From Agrostemma githago (taxonomy: Eukaryota; Streptophyta; Magnoliopsida; Caryophyllales; Caryophyllaceae), in NCBI GenBank assembly GCA_958450325.1, contig OY288261.1, positions 11,809,113 through 11,873,112 on the forward strand: 64,000 bases of DNA, written 5' to 3'. The translations under genes were made by a program, and so were the position numbers. Positions 43,103 through 54,234 of the stretch are shown here, piece by piece. How positions within the stretch are numbered: position 1 is the first letter of the stretch; every line of letters starts with the position of its first letter. The notes under the pieces are model-generated. The model searched no databases. It was not told where the DNA came from and saw only the letters and a list, made by a program, of their open reading frames with translations.

Positions 43103-45699
43103 TCATGCGTTACATTTCGTGGAGGTCTTCGTCGAGGTCTTCCGTACCACGATACCGCGTATCTTACGACGTGCATCGATTGGCTCCCATATTTTTGGCG
43201 CGTCTTCCATGAAAGCACGAATTTTCGGCAACACGTCCTCACGAGCTCCATTCATGTCAGCAAGTACGAGGGCTGACGTAACCTCGAACGACAAGTAACG
43301 CCTCCCGATCTTCGTCCCAATATCAGGGTGGGTGAACGGCGCACCGTCGTACAGGCACATGTGCATCAAGCAGAAAATGCGGGACTCCGGATCGTTCTTT
43401 TTGGCGCTCTGCCATTCCAATTTTACTTGTCGGTGCGTAAATTTTGACATGTGACTGCCCTTAATCAGCCCCTTTTCTTCTATGTAGTCGATAAATGCTT
43501 GCAGCTGATGCAGTATTAGTTAATAGTTAATGTCAGCACTTATGGGAGCAGTATAATATTTTGACGCGGTGAAATAAAGCATATGCGTGCAACTTACTAT
43601 TATGCTGGACATCCGGAACATATGCGACCCTGGGGCATGTGTCTGGTGATCGAGAATATCAACTGTTCTATCTCTAAAGTTGACGCAGACGCACGCGTAG
43701 TGCCCCATAGTATGCACCAGAAAAAACAACAGTTCGGCGTTCAAGTCGAATGTCCCGGCGCAGTCTTGTATGAATCTGTCCCACGCTTCGTACATACCAT
43801 CAGTGTCTTCGTCCGCAGGGGTACTTGAGTCGGGTCATTCCATTATACGGGTCAGTGAGTCCTAACAGACGGTGAATATTAGTTGCCATCAGTGACGGGC
43901 CCGAGACAGTACTATATCATGTACGTGACTGCACATCGCGAAGTGTGTAATTGTACAGACTAAGCTGTGTGACTTTGCAGCGTACAGACTGTGACTATAC
44001 ATGACTACATCATGTGCGTGGTTGTACATTTTATATCACGTGATTGTACACCTCAACACGAGTGACCCTGACCGTGACTATGCAATATCTAGCATGTGAT
44101 TGTACACATTAACATGTGTGACTCTGCAATTCATGACATGTGATTGTACACATCAACATGTGTGACTGTGCTACGTGAACTTTGTGGTTATTTCTAACTA
44201 TTACACGGACTTTACATCTTTTTAGTTAATGTGAATGAGGGGTCATTTGTACTATTGAATGCGATAGGTAAGAGGTAACTGGGGCATACCATGTGTCGAA
44301 TTCCGAACCATGCCATCGTTGGGTCGGCGGGGGAGGATAACCCACGACTGTGGTCGTCTAATTCGCACCAGTTCATGAGGTGCGACCAACACTCCAGCAC
44401 AACGGCGCTCATGCTATCTCCGGACAATAGCGTTTGAATGTCACGTCTCTGCAGCTGCGCATGAGTGCTGTAGGACCCTAATTGTTCACTGCGAGATTTT
44501 TTACACCGGTCAGTATGTGTAGTATGCAACTCGTATCAGTAAACAAAGACGGTTACTCACCTTTCGTCGTACCCATTATCGTCAAGGAAGCAGTAGTCGG
44601 CGGTGTGCTTCCGCAGGACGGGCATCTTACTCGTCAGCGGTCGGTGCAGGCGAAACAAGGTCGACATGACAATGGTGTTGGGGTCAGGACTCCCTTGGTT
44701 CAAAGAGCAACCCAACCCATCCCCACAGCCCCGTATCCGAGACCTAATTGCCGACTGTCTTTCCTCTGGGACTGATCGGGGGGTGGGTGAAGGTGTTTTC
44801 GGTGATTTGGGCCGACGCTTGTCGGTGGTTTCCTTCACAGGAGTGGTTTCAAGCGTACGAACAGAGTCCAACGTTTCCTTGTATTTTCCGAATTTTGCCA
44901 CTCTCTCCAAAACATTGTCCCTCATTTTGTTCACGTCGCTCAGTATAAGGGTCGCCGTGATTTCCGCCCTGCACATATTCATGGTCGCCATTGTCCCCAA
45001 GGAGTAGTCGAACGTGGACCCGTTGTACAGCATCATGTGGATCATCAGGTACACTCCGCAGTCATTGGCGGAGTACCCCACCCCCTGCCATGATAAGGGA
45101 ACGTTTACCAATTTAAACGCACGGACCTTCTCACCTTTCTTCAGCCCTTGTCGTACCATGAACTCCCCCATCTTATTAGCCTGCAAAACAAGTTCAAACA
45201 GGATCAGGTGGTGAATACATTCGCCGTCACATAATTGATTTAATATTAAATTTAAAGGGCCTGACCGCTGTCCGAGCAATGTCATAGTAAGGCAACTTTG
45301 TAAAATCTTTATCGTACTTCCTGTTGTCGAGGTACTCTATTTGCTCAGTACTGAAGTTGATGCAGGCGCAACTGTAGTGGCCCTCGTCACCCGTTAAGAT
45401 TGGGACGAACACCTGCAAACAATGTGTCAGGATTATGGGGCAGACATGGTATTATCCGTGCCGATAACTACGAATAAACAGTATGCGCAGGGTAATACCA
45501 TGTCCGAGTCCAAAGCAAAGTCGGAGAAAATGTGTTTTATCCACTCGTTCCACACGTAAAATATTTCTTCGTCATGACTGTTGCCCTGGCCTCCTTTCCT
45601 CCACAATGCCAACATTGGGTGCTGCTCACATGAATTGATTGTAATACATGTAGTTAGTGTGTGTCTGACATGAGCGTAAAAGGTGTGACTGTACGGCAA

Positions 45700-46060
45700 A
45701 TAGTGCGTGACTGTACAGCCTGAAGTGCGTGACTGTACAGCCTGAAGTGCGTGACTGTGCAGTTTATAGTGGTGACTGGACAACATAATGTGTGTGACTG
45801 CACAGCCTGAAGTGTGTGACTGTACAGCCTGAAGTGCGTGACTGCGCAGTTTATAGTGGTGACTGGACAACATAATGTGTGTGACTGCACAGCCTGAAGT
45901 GCGTGACTGTACAGCCTGAAGTGCGTGACTGCGCAGTTTATAGTGGTGACTGGACAACATAATGTGTGTGACTGTACAGCCTGAAGTGCGTGACTGTACA
46001 GCCTGAAGTGCGTGACTGCGCAGTTTATAGTGGTGACTGGCCAACATAATGTGTTTGACT
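45700..46060. repeat. 87-bp tandem repeat inside an intron of the Ulp1 gene
   Basis: The marker GACTGG(A/C)CAACATAAT occurs at 45774, 45861, 45948 and 46035, exactly 87 bp apart. Each unit is four variants of one 20-23-bp word (GTGTGACTGCACAGCCTGAA, GTGTGACTGTACAGCCTGAA and so on). It occupies the intron 46088-45622. Confidence 0.9.
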
Positions 46061-47342
46061 GTACAGCTAAATTGGGGGGTGAACGTACCGTATGTCCAAG
46101 AGAGAAGTAACATCTACTGGTTACTCTTGGTGCTCTTTTTTCGTACACCAGCTGGTTCAGCAGCCTACACCAGCAGTCAATGACGTTATTCATCACCTGC
46201 TGGCCAGGCTCGAGAGTCTGCATGTCGCCCCTCACTATACAGTCGTAATCTGTGAACTCGACCAGCATTTCCCTGCAGACCAAACAAAGTCCCGTTTAGC
46301 ACATGCATGTTTTTAAAAACGACACGAGCAGCACAATAAATACGTACCCCGACGGACGTGGCGTTGAGCGGTCAAAGACGTAGTCGATTACATCTTTCCG
46401 CACGTGGAGGATATCCGAGAAGATGACGACATTGGAGCACATGAATCCAGAGACCACAAACTGCCCTCTCAATATTGTCCCACAGTCCAACGTGCAGCCC
46501 AAATTGTCTGGAATCGTATCCATGCATTCAAATGTCACGTTGGAGTGGAAGATGTACCGATGATGTAATTCTCTGGGGTGCGTCCTGGTCCCTGAGCCCT
46601 CCCCTGTCTGCTGATCATCGTTCGTGACGATTACCGCCGTCGCAGGCATGGTGGCAACAGCGTCCGCTACAGACCAGCCTGCTTTGTTCAGTTCCTTCTC
46701 AAGACTAGAACTCACTGTCCCTGAGGGCATTACATCACGCGTTTCCTCCACATTGGAAGTCGATCGTGCGTCAGTTGTCTCCCCCGCTGCTTGCCGTAGA
46801 GCTACCACTATGGTCGGACTCCTGTCAACTGAACCCTGCACATCGTCCTCAGCGGCATCATCCTCTTCAACGCTGATTTTTTCATAGGCATCATCCTCTT
46901 CACATTCTTCCTTGCAGAAACCCGGTGTCATGATGACACCATCAAAAGTGCCCTCGTCATCGTAACCATCTGTTCCGTCACCATATCCCACACAGAAATC
47001 TGTTTCCTCAATTTCTTTTTCCGTGTATCCAGAGGCACGCATGTCTTGCACAACTTGGTTTATCAGATTGCAGGCTTCAGCATCGAGGTGTGCCTCGCCC
47101 TCAACGACGGGGGCGTTCTCGGTAGTCTGTTTCAACTGGTCGGCCAACGAAGTGACTTGATCGACATACCGGAGGACAGCTGGATCTTCCCAGAATTGTT
47201 GGGAGGACGGGTCTTGACTTGGAACTGCGTTGTTCCTCGTCGATATTTCTCTTACTTTAATGGCAGCCTGCTCACAGAAACCGCAAAAGGCTATCGCACA
47301 CCTCCGGAAATTCATGAAAAAACGCCGGTCGTCCTATAATTC

Positions 47343-47731
47343 AGTTAAAGTCAAATCATTAGTGTTGAGGCTGGTAGTGTGAGTATGACTAAGCACGTAA
47401 TTCACTGATTGTACGGAATAAAGTGTGTGACTGTGTAGCATAAAGTGTGCGACTGTACAGTTTGTAGCGTGTGACTGTGCACGTTATAGTACTGACTGGA
47501 CAACGTAATGTGTGTGTCTATACAGGTAATAGTGTGTGACTCTATAGCTAATAGTATGTGACTATACAGCCAATAGTATGTGACTATACATCAGGATGAG
47601 TGTTATCATAACAGTTTTATGAATCGTATATGCTTTTATAAACATAGGTAAGGCTGTCAGATTAAATCGTTTAACGGACAAAGAGTTGATGATTTATTGA
47701 TGATTTATAGAGTGGCTGGGAGATCACTTAC
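47343..47731. other. Intron 2 of the Ulp1 gene, GTGTGACT words
   Basis: Bounded by AAC|GTAAGT and GAATTATAG|GAC on the minus strand. It contains about ten GTGTGACT(G/A)TACAGN-like words at 47360-47600. Confidence 0.6.
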
Positions 47732-49060
47732 GTTAACCTCCTCGATATCTTCCAACTGATTGTCTCTCTTAATCCCTGTCATTATTCTTTTGGGACTAGA
47801 GTGCTGGTTGTCAGAGGGCATCGTTATAGCGGGGGCGCCCTCGCTGCCTGTTGTCCCACATGTACGTGGGTACGTCACCTTCGAACGTAGCTGATTTCCC
47901 AGCAACCCTGTCTCCAGTTCCCCGGCGAGACGATCGCATATTCTCCGTGCATCCCAATGTGCGATGAATGGTATGTCGCATCTGCAACTCTCGCTACGGA
48001 AATCGTAGCGCTGGAAGTACGCAATCATTAGAATGGGGATGCATCCCCGGAGGTATTTGAGAACTTTGTTGGGGTCACGCGTCCCCTTACCCGCCCGCAC
48101 CAGATCATGCAGGATAAAGGTACACCAGTCCTGTTCCCGAATCGAGTCCACGTCCTCCACTGCGGCCAGCAGACTCAGGTCCAGTGAGTTGTTCGTTGTA
48201 GGTGCAAGGAATGATGACAACGCGAACAACACAAACCTGCGGACAAAGTCGTCGTCAGCGGTTTTGGTTACCATCAACTATTCGTGTACCCTCCCTAATG
48301 TTATTGGCTTGCTGCTGTCCACCACACCGAAGTCTTTCCTCCAGGTACTCTTTAACCTGATCACGTCAGGTGAGTCTGCCCCTTTCTTGTTGTTGGTTGG
48401 GATTACTTTCAGCGGATGAGGGCCCAAAGGTAGCTGGAGGCAGTCGTGGATGTCGTACTTTGACATCATGAATGCCTCCTGGCGTGAGGCACGAAAAATA
48501 TGGGACCCGTCAGAAAATACACGGAGGAACATAACCGCGTGCTCAATGGGTACCGATTCAAGCCTCAGATCCAACAGCCCGCCGAATCCAACAGCGCGCA
48601 CCCTCTCTTTCTAATCATTCGATAATCGCCCAATTAGCTGTCGGCGGTCCCCCCCTCTCTTCCTCCGAGACACACACACGTATGTGGGGTCGGCCGTTGT
48701 ATCAGATTTGACCCTCCTCTTTTTTTTCGGCCTGCTTCCCTCAACACTTTCTGTCTCACCCACATCCAGATCGGCGACCGGTGTATCAAAAGTCACCCTT
48801 TTTTTTTCTTTTGTCTGCCTTCGTCAACGATTTATGTCCCCCCCACATCCGTCTCGGCAACGATGTGGTCCCCGGATGTATCTTCAACAGACTTTACAAC
48901 AGTCTTCTTCTTCTTCTTTTTCTTCTTACCCAAATTTTGGTCCATAACCAATGTCTCTGCCACGAATGTATCATCAATTACATTTTCGCAGGCCGATGTC
49001 TCTGCCATGGCTTTCTTCTTACTGGTCTTCGCTCGAACTTTCTTCTTCGCACCCGACTTT

Positions 49061-50135
49061 CTGTTGCAATAATAACATGCGTAATGAGTGTGATTTTACA
49101 GTAAAAAGAGAGCAACTCTGCAGCCTCAAACGTGTGACTATACAATCAACACTACATGACTATACAACATAAAGCGTGTGACTTTGCATCATAACAAGTG
49201 CGACTGTGTAGATTCAAAGGTGACTATACAACCAACACTGCATGACTATACAACATAAAGCGTGTGACTTTGCATCATAACAAGTGCGACTGTGTAGATT
49301 CAAAGGTGTGATTGTACATCATTCTGTTACTTTACAACAAAATGTAACGAGTGCGACTATGTACCCTCAAACGGGTGACTGTATAACCAATTCTGTATGA
49401 CTGTATAACCAACTCTGTATGACTTTACAACTCTGTGAGTATACAATATAAAGCGTGTGACTTTGCATCATAACAAGTGCGACTGTGTAGATTCAAAGGT
49501 GTGATTGTACATCATTCTGTTACTTCACAACAAAATGTAACGAGTGCGACTATGTATCTTCAAACGGGTGACTGTATAACCAATTCTGTATGACTGTACA
49601 ACCAACTCTGTATGACTATTCAAATGTTAATTTTATTTCTTCCCAAACACCACGTCTGTGACTATAAGACTGCTTTTACGTAAGCTTCAACATGAAAGCA
49701 TGCAAAACTTCAACAAAAAACTGTCTACTCGATGGCACATGCATACTTACAATGACGACTATGGGAACTTCAACAAAGAAATAAAGACTTCATCTTTGGC
49801 TCTATAAATACAACTACTGTACAACTACGACCCCTTCAACTCAAAATTAGGGTTATAACTAGAGGAATTACGATTAATCAAGAATAAAAACTGTATGAAT
49901 ATTAGTTGTCAGAGAAAAAAAACTTCATCTTCGACTCTATAACTACAACTACTGTACAACTACCACAACTTCAACTCAAAATTAGGGTTATCGCGTTGGA
50001 AAAATGCTCTTTCAACATTTTTTATTGTTCATGCATGCCGGAGTTCTTGACCACATTTTAGGGTTCGTGAAAAATGAATAAAAAAGGGTTGAACAAAAGG
50101 AAAATCGGAGGTCGAAAATCGAACATTCAACATAC
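49061..50135. repeat. Intron 1 of the Ulp1 gene, long and word-rich
   Basis: Bounded on the minus strand by CAAAG|GTATGT and TTGCAACAG|AAAG. Between 49085 and 49640 a composite of GTGTGACTTTGCATCATAAC, AAGTGCGACTGTGTAGATTC and GTGTGATTGTACATCATTC repeats about three times. The remainder (49640-50100) holds a partly duplicated CTATAA(A/C)TACAACTACTGTACAAC stretch at about 49800 and 49930. Confidence 0.65.
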
Positions 50136-50164
50136 CTTTGTAGCATCACCGGAATTTTAGGCAT

Positions 50165-50512
50165 TATCGGAGATGGAGAAGCTGCGGAAACGGAGATGGA
50201 GATGGAGATGGAGATGGATTTTTTTTAGAGAGAGCGTTGAGTGATTGAGATCTGGTGAAATGGGGAAGTGCAATGGGTTTGGGCGGGAGAATAGAGAGGA
50301 GGGGAATTAATTGGGGGTAGGTTGAGGGGGCTATTGACTGGTGATGGGTGATGGATGATGGCTGTCCGCAGCTTGTCAGTCCCGCAGCGCCTTTTTTTTT
50401 TTATACAATCTAAACCCATCCATCCACCGTCCATATTAATCTTAATGGATGGGTGGGATTAACACTAAGGGAGAGTTAGGGAGTTGGTAACTCCCTTGAT
50501 CCCCTCTCTCTC
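50165..50512 (-). promoter_or_regulatory. Promoter-side terminal region of the large MULE
   Basis: The right terminal repeat and upstream sequence of the Ulp1 gene. Plus-strand 50190-50220 is a GGAGAT run (minus ATCTCC repeat); no clear TATA box. A transposon terminal repeat acting as promoter is common but not shown here. Confidence 0.35.
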
Positions 50513-50549
<37 letters not shown>

Positions 50550-51387
50550 GGGGGGTAAGTTCTCGTAAGGTGAAGAACTTTTATAAATTTATAAGTTCCA
50601 GTGTTAAAGTCACTCAAAAAGTGTTTAAAGTTACACGAGATGTGTCTAAAGTTACACTTTATCACTTGAAGTGATAAAAGTGTTAAAATGTTACAGTTAC
50701 ATATCAACTTTGAACTAATGTAACTTTATCGTATATATTTGAGTGTGAAAAGAAAGATATTGTAATGGACAGTGTCAATTTTGTCCCTAAATTTTGCAAA
50801 GGTTCTGAAAATGTGTAAGTGATTGGACGATTATGTCCATTTAATGAGAGAACTCAGATTGAAGTTTTGTGTGATTTGAAGGTTGCCACGTCACTGAGTA
50901 TGGTCTTATCTTTAAGTTAATTATTATTATTATTATTAAGATATTGAAAGAGAAAAGATTGGAAGGAAAGATTGAAAGCAAGCGTGTTCATTCTCATTCA
51001 TCAGATCACGTATTTATAGTACAAATATACTGTATAAATAGTTGATGTTTAGAAGGAAATTATTCCATACATTGTTCCATAACTACTGTTGCAAATTATG
51101 GGTGAAGGGATGCTGGGAGAGAAAACCATGGACTTAGATTTTCCCCCTAATATTGTTCAACAGAAAGTGACCTGGTTGTTTATTAGGTGACCAGTTAAGT
51201 TGATCTAATTTGAGAAAGATATGCTTATTGTTATGTTTATTTTGAGATGAAATGAAATTTGGATTATTATTTTTATTTGAATACCGCCCGGGCACCACCA
51301 CCGATAGTTGAGATTATTGTTTTTAAACAATACTACAAATCCAATCGTATTGGAAGGACGGAAGCCCATAAGGTCATAACGACATAG
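50513..51387. other. TA/GATA microsatellite and AT-rich sequence with reiterated GTTACAC
   Basis: TATATATA then (GATA)n and GA-rich run to about 50550. At 50590-50720 the words AAAGTTACAC and TGTTAAAGT recur, reminiscent of the words in the neighbouring MULEs. The rest to 51387 shows no gene; a TTATTATTATTATT run lies near 50920. Confidence 0.45.
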
Positions 51388-51603
51388 AGTAAGGTCATGT
51401 TCTTTTCGACTAAAACAGGACTGAGCTAAGCTGAACTAGTCTGATAAGAGCTGAGCTGGTCTGATAGGAGCTGAGCTGAGCGGATAGAAACTGAAACGAA
51501 TAACTATTTATATAAATTATCTAATAATAATAATTTACAAAACGAAAAAAAAAATTATAACACCAAATGATGATGATGTTTTGATTTATCAATAAAATTC
51601 TCC

Positions 51604-51610
51604 TAATAAA

Positions 51611-51657
<47 letters not shown>
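51604..51657. repeat. (AAT)n microsatellite at the LINE 5' border
   Basis: About 54 bp of nearly uninterrupted AAT repeat ending at ACATC; LINE coding sequence starts at once afterwards. Confidence 0.95.
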
Positions 51658-51659
<2 letters not shown>

Positions 51660-51661
51660 TC

Positions 51662-53851
51662 TTTTGTGGCACTTCTTGTGGACGGGACGGTTTTCGTGCC
51701 CAACATCTTCTGGATTGTTTGAGTAGGGCCGCGGTTGCTATCTCGGATGATCTGATCACCTCTATCACTAGGGTGGTTAACCTGTTTCTCGAGGGCAGAT
51801 GCCCGCAGGTTCTCAGTGAATACATCGCTAGTGCTCCGCTCACCCCGCTTGTTAAACCAGGTGGTGGGGTTCGTCCTATTGCTGTGGGCACGGTTTAGAG
51901 ACGCCTTGTCTCCAAGGTTGGGGCTGTTCTGATTGGTCCGTCGCTTTGCGGGTATTTTGAGGGCCTCCAGTTTAGGGTCGGGGTTTCCGGTGGGGGAGAG
52001 GCCATTTTGCACGCCTTGAACCGGTTTGTTGAGGATCGTGGTGGGGACGTGGGCCTTTCCATGCTCTTGGTTGACTTCCAGAATGCTTTTAATTTGGTTG
52101 ACCGGGAGGTCATGTTGCGCGAGGTTCGCCGTTGTTGCCCTGTTCTTTCCCGCTGGGTCGAGTTTTGCTACTCTCGGCCTGCCAGGCTTTTCTACGGGGA
52201 GCACAGCCTTTGGTCTTGTCAGGGGGTCCAGCAGGGTGACCCTTTGGGCCCTCTTCTTTTCGCTTTGGTCTTGCATCCCTTGATTTGGAAGATCCGAGAC
52301 TCTTTTCCCTTGAGCTTGCAGGCTTGGTACTTGGACGATGGCACCATTGTTGGGGATACCTTGGTCGTGAGGAAGGTTTTGGAGCTGATTATGGAGGATG
52401 GTCCTCGCTTGGGCCTTCACCTTAATGTCGGAAAAACTGAGGTTTTTTGGCCTAAGGAAGACCCTAGGAGTCGACTACCGGGTGTTTTCCCTCATGATAT
52501 TTCTCGACCGCTGCGTGGTGTCAAAGTTCTTGGTGGCCCTGTCAGTATCTGCCGTGCTTTCAGCAGTGAGCTTGTGGCGAAGAGAGTTTCGAGAGCCATT
52601 GAGCTTATGGATTCTGTTGCCAGGATTGAGGACCCTTAGTGCGAGCTGTTGTTACTTCGTGCTTGTGCCGGTATTTCTAAGCTTTCTTTCTCTCTGCGTA
52701 CCTGTCCCCCTTCGGTCTTCGACTCGGCTCAGACCTTTGACGTGGCTTTGCGGTCTAGCCTGGAACGCATTGTCACCGCGTCCGGCCCCGGGTTCGGGGA
52801 TTGGCAGTGGCGTCTTTCCACACTGCCCTTTAATTTCTGAGGGTTGGGTGTTTACAGCGCCGGGGATGTCCTGCACTATGCCTTTTTGGCATCTCGCCTT
52901 CAGTCCTCTGAGTTGCAGGCTTCGCTCCTTCGGCCTTCAGCCGTCTCTACTTCCGGGCCGACCTTCGATGCGGCCTTGGCTCTGTTTAGCGAGACCACCG
53001 ATTCCGACCTTTTCCGTAATCCTAGTGAGATCGCTGGCCCCAAACTCATGAAGAAATTGGCAAATATATATTTCACGAAGGTTGCAGCTTCGGTAGAATC
53101 GGTTTTCTCCTTGACTCGGCGACAGGTGGTATTATGGAAGTCTCTGTAGGGTGCCCACGCATCTGACTTGTTGCGCGCTGTACCCATCTCTGGGCTGGGG
53201 CAGACCATGAACGGGAGGACCTACCGCTCTGTCCTTAGCTATCGGTTGGGTGTCCCTTTGTTCCCGGTACCTAAGCCTTGCTCTGCCTGCTCCCGGGTTT
53301 GTGTTGGGGACATTTTTGGGGACCATGCTGTGTCGTGTGCTGGTACCGTTGGCATTAAGCATAGACATAACCTGGTCCGCGACAACCTTTTGGATATCTG
53401 CTTCCGATCTGGTATTTCGGCCGGTAAGGAGGTGGATATTGGTTTGATTGATGGGCACGACAAGCCCCTTCGCCCGGCGGATTTACTTCTGTATTCCTGG
53501 GATAGGGGGTGCGATGTGTGTGTCGATCTGACAGGGTCGTCCCCTTTGACTCAGTCCGCGATGTCTGATTTTCTGCCTGGCCGCGCGGTCGCTGATGCTG
53601 CTCAGCGTAAGTGCGCCAAGTATGGAGATTTGTGCACCAAGACTGGGTACGGGTTCCTACCTTTCTCTTTCTCTTCTCTAGGGGAGCTTGACGCGGAGGC
53701 AGCTGCTTTACTCAAGCGAATTCAGAAATTCTCTATCTCTCAGGACGCGGGAGCCCGCGCAGCTGCTTTTATTTTTACTCGTCTTAGTTTTTCTATCGCT
53801 AAGGGAGTGGGTGCCCAGATAGTATCTCGGTTACCCACTAACTTCTTGTAA
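51662..53851 (+). pseudogene. LINE reverse transcriptase with CCHC and R2-like endonuclease motifs, four nonsense codons
   Basis: A single reading frame of 730 codons from 51662 to the TAA at 53849-53851, with no frameshift and four in-frame stops: TAG 51896, TAG 52637, TGA 52838, TAG 53147. RT motifs are clear: GVRPIAVGT, LLVDFQNAFNLVDR, QGVQQGDPLGPLLF and YLDD near 52330. The C-terminus has CSACSRVC...GDHAVSC (Cys-X2-Cys ... His-X4-Cys), then RPADLLLYSWDRGCDVCVDL, a layout like the CCHC plus restriction-like (PD-D/E-XK) endonuclease of R2-type LINEs. There is no N-terminal AP endonuclease; the copy is 5' truncated, so its absence proves little. It is bordered by TAA repeats on both sides. 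Confidence 0.7.
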
Positions 53852-53955
53852 TTTGTTTCGTTATTAATGCAAGCTCCAGTATAATAATAATAAAATAATA
53901 ATAATAATAATAATAATAATTTAATACTAATACTAATACTAATACTAATAGTAAT
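53852..53955 (+). repeat. LINE 3' end with (TAA)n tail and TACTAA microsatellite
   Basis: TTATTAATGCAAGCTCCAGT is followed by TAATAATAATAA repeats (53881-53922) and TACTAATACTAA repeats. This would be the LINE tail plus target. Confidence 0.75.
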
Positions 53956-54176
53956 AACAACACAGTACTCCCTCCCATTCATTCGATTTCTACTTTTGTT
54001 TTGTTTTTTTTTTTTTATTTTGACACTAGATGATTTGTTAGGTATATCTTTGATTACGTATATACAAAATTTTAAATTTTGATATTTTTAAATCTTAATA
54101 CAATACAAATAATACTCATATATATTCTATTCATTCAAAAATATATAATAACAATGATGATAAAAAAATTAACAGA
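53956..54176. other. Half Stowaway-like end and AT-rich sequence
   Basis: CAGTACTCCCTCCCATTCATTCGATTTCTACTTTTG-type sequence at 53963-53998 looks like one end of a Stowaway MITE; I could not find the matching other end nearby. The remainder is AT-rich. Confidence 0.35.
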
Positions 54177-54177
54177 A

Positions 54178-54234
<57 letters not shown>

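Larger units (their letters stand above)
43103..50164 (-). pseudogene. Double-headed Ulp1-like cysteine protease gene, about 10 exons, 5' half decayed
   Basis: Inferred minus-strand exons: 50164-50136, 49060-47732, 47333-46348, 46272-46089, 45621-45499, 45412-45266, 45180-44561, 44488-44290, about 43820-43598 and 43504-43103; nearly all borders have strong GT-AG signals and matching phases. Exon 2 has a Lys-rich start and a region with VRAVGFGGLLDLRLE, seen in transposon-borne Ulp1 proteins. Exon 3 is acidic. Exons 5-7 form a Ulp1 (C48) domain with His in GHYSCACINF, Asp in YLDN, Gln in SWQGVG and Cys in NDCGVYL. Exons 8-10 repeat the arrangement (GHYACVCVNF, ILDHQ, EWQSAK), but the NDCG position reads DPES, so the cysteine is lost. 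Exon 2 has TAA at 48834-48832, a shift in an A run near 48805, and TAG at 48613-48611 and 48280-48278; exons 3-8 look open. The acceptor of exon 9 is not resolved. Function would be SUMO-type deconjugation; its benefit to the element is unknown. Confidence 0.7.
37179..50512. mobile_element. 13.3-kb MULE with FAR1-type transposase, coiled-coil gene and double Ulp1 gene
   Basis: The left end GAAAAGGGATCAAGGGAGTT and the reverse complement of the right end, GAGAGGGGATCAAGGGAGTT, agree at 18 of 20 bases; more scattered similarity (GGATGGATGG) follows inside. TA repeats lie on both outer sides, so a 9-bp target duplication of TA type is possible but cannot be told from the repeat. Inside are a plus-strand FAR1/MULE transposase gene, a minus-strand small coiled-coil gene and a 7-kb minus-strand gene with two Ulp1-like domains. 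MULEs carrying Ulp1-like genes are known in plants (the Kaonashi type). Introns and spacers are filled with GTGTGACTGTACA-like words. Confidence 0.8.

Noticed and set aside
45433..46283. Open frames across the 87-bp intronic repeats
   Set aside because: 87 is divisible by 3, so all frames of the repeat stay open. Splice signals place it in an intron.
7264..53149. Stop codon reassignment or programmed readthrough at TAG
   Set aside because: Stops occur in several unrelated elements together with frameshifts and lost catalytic residues, while the host gene is normal; decay is simpler.
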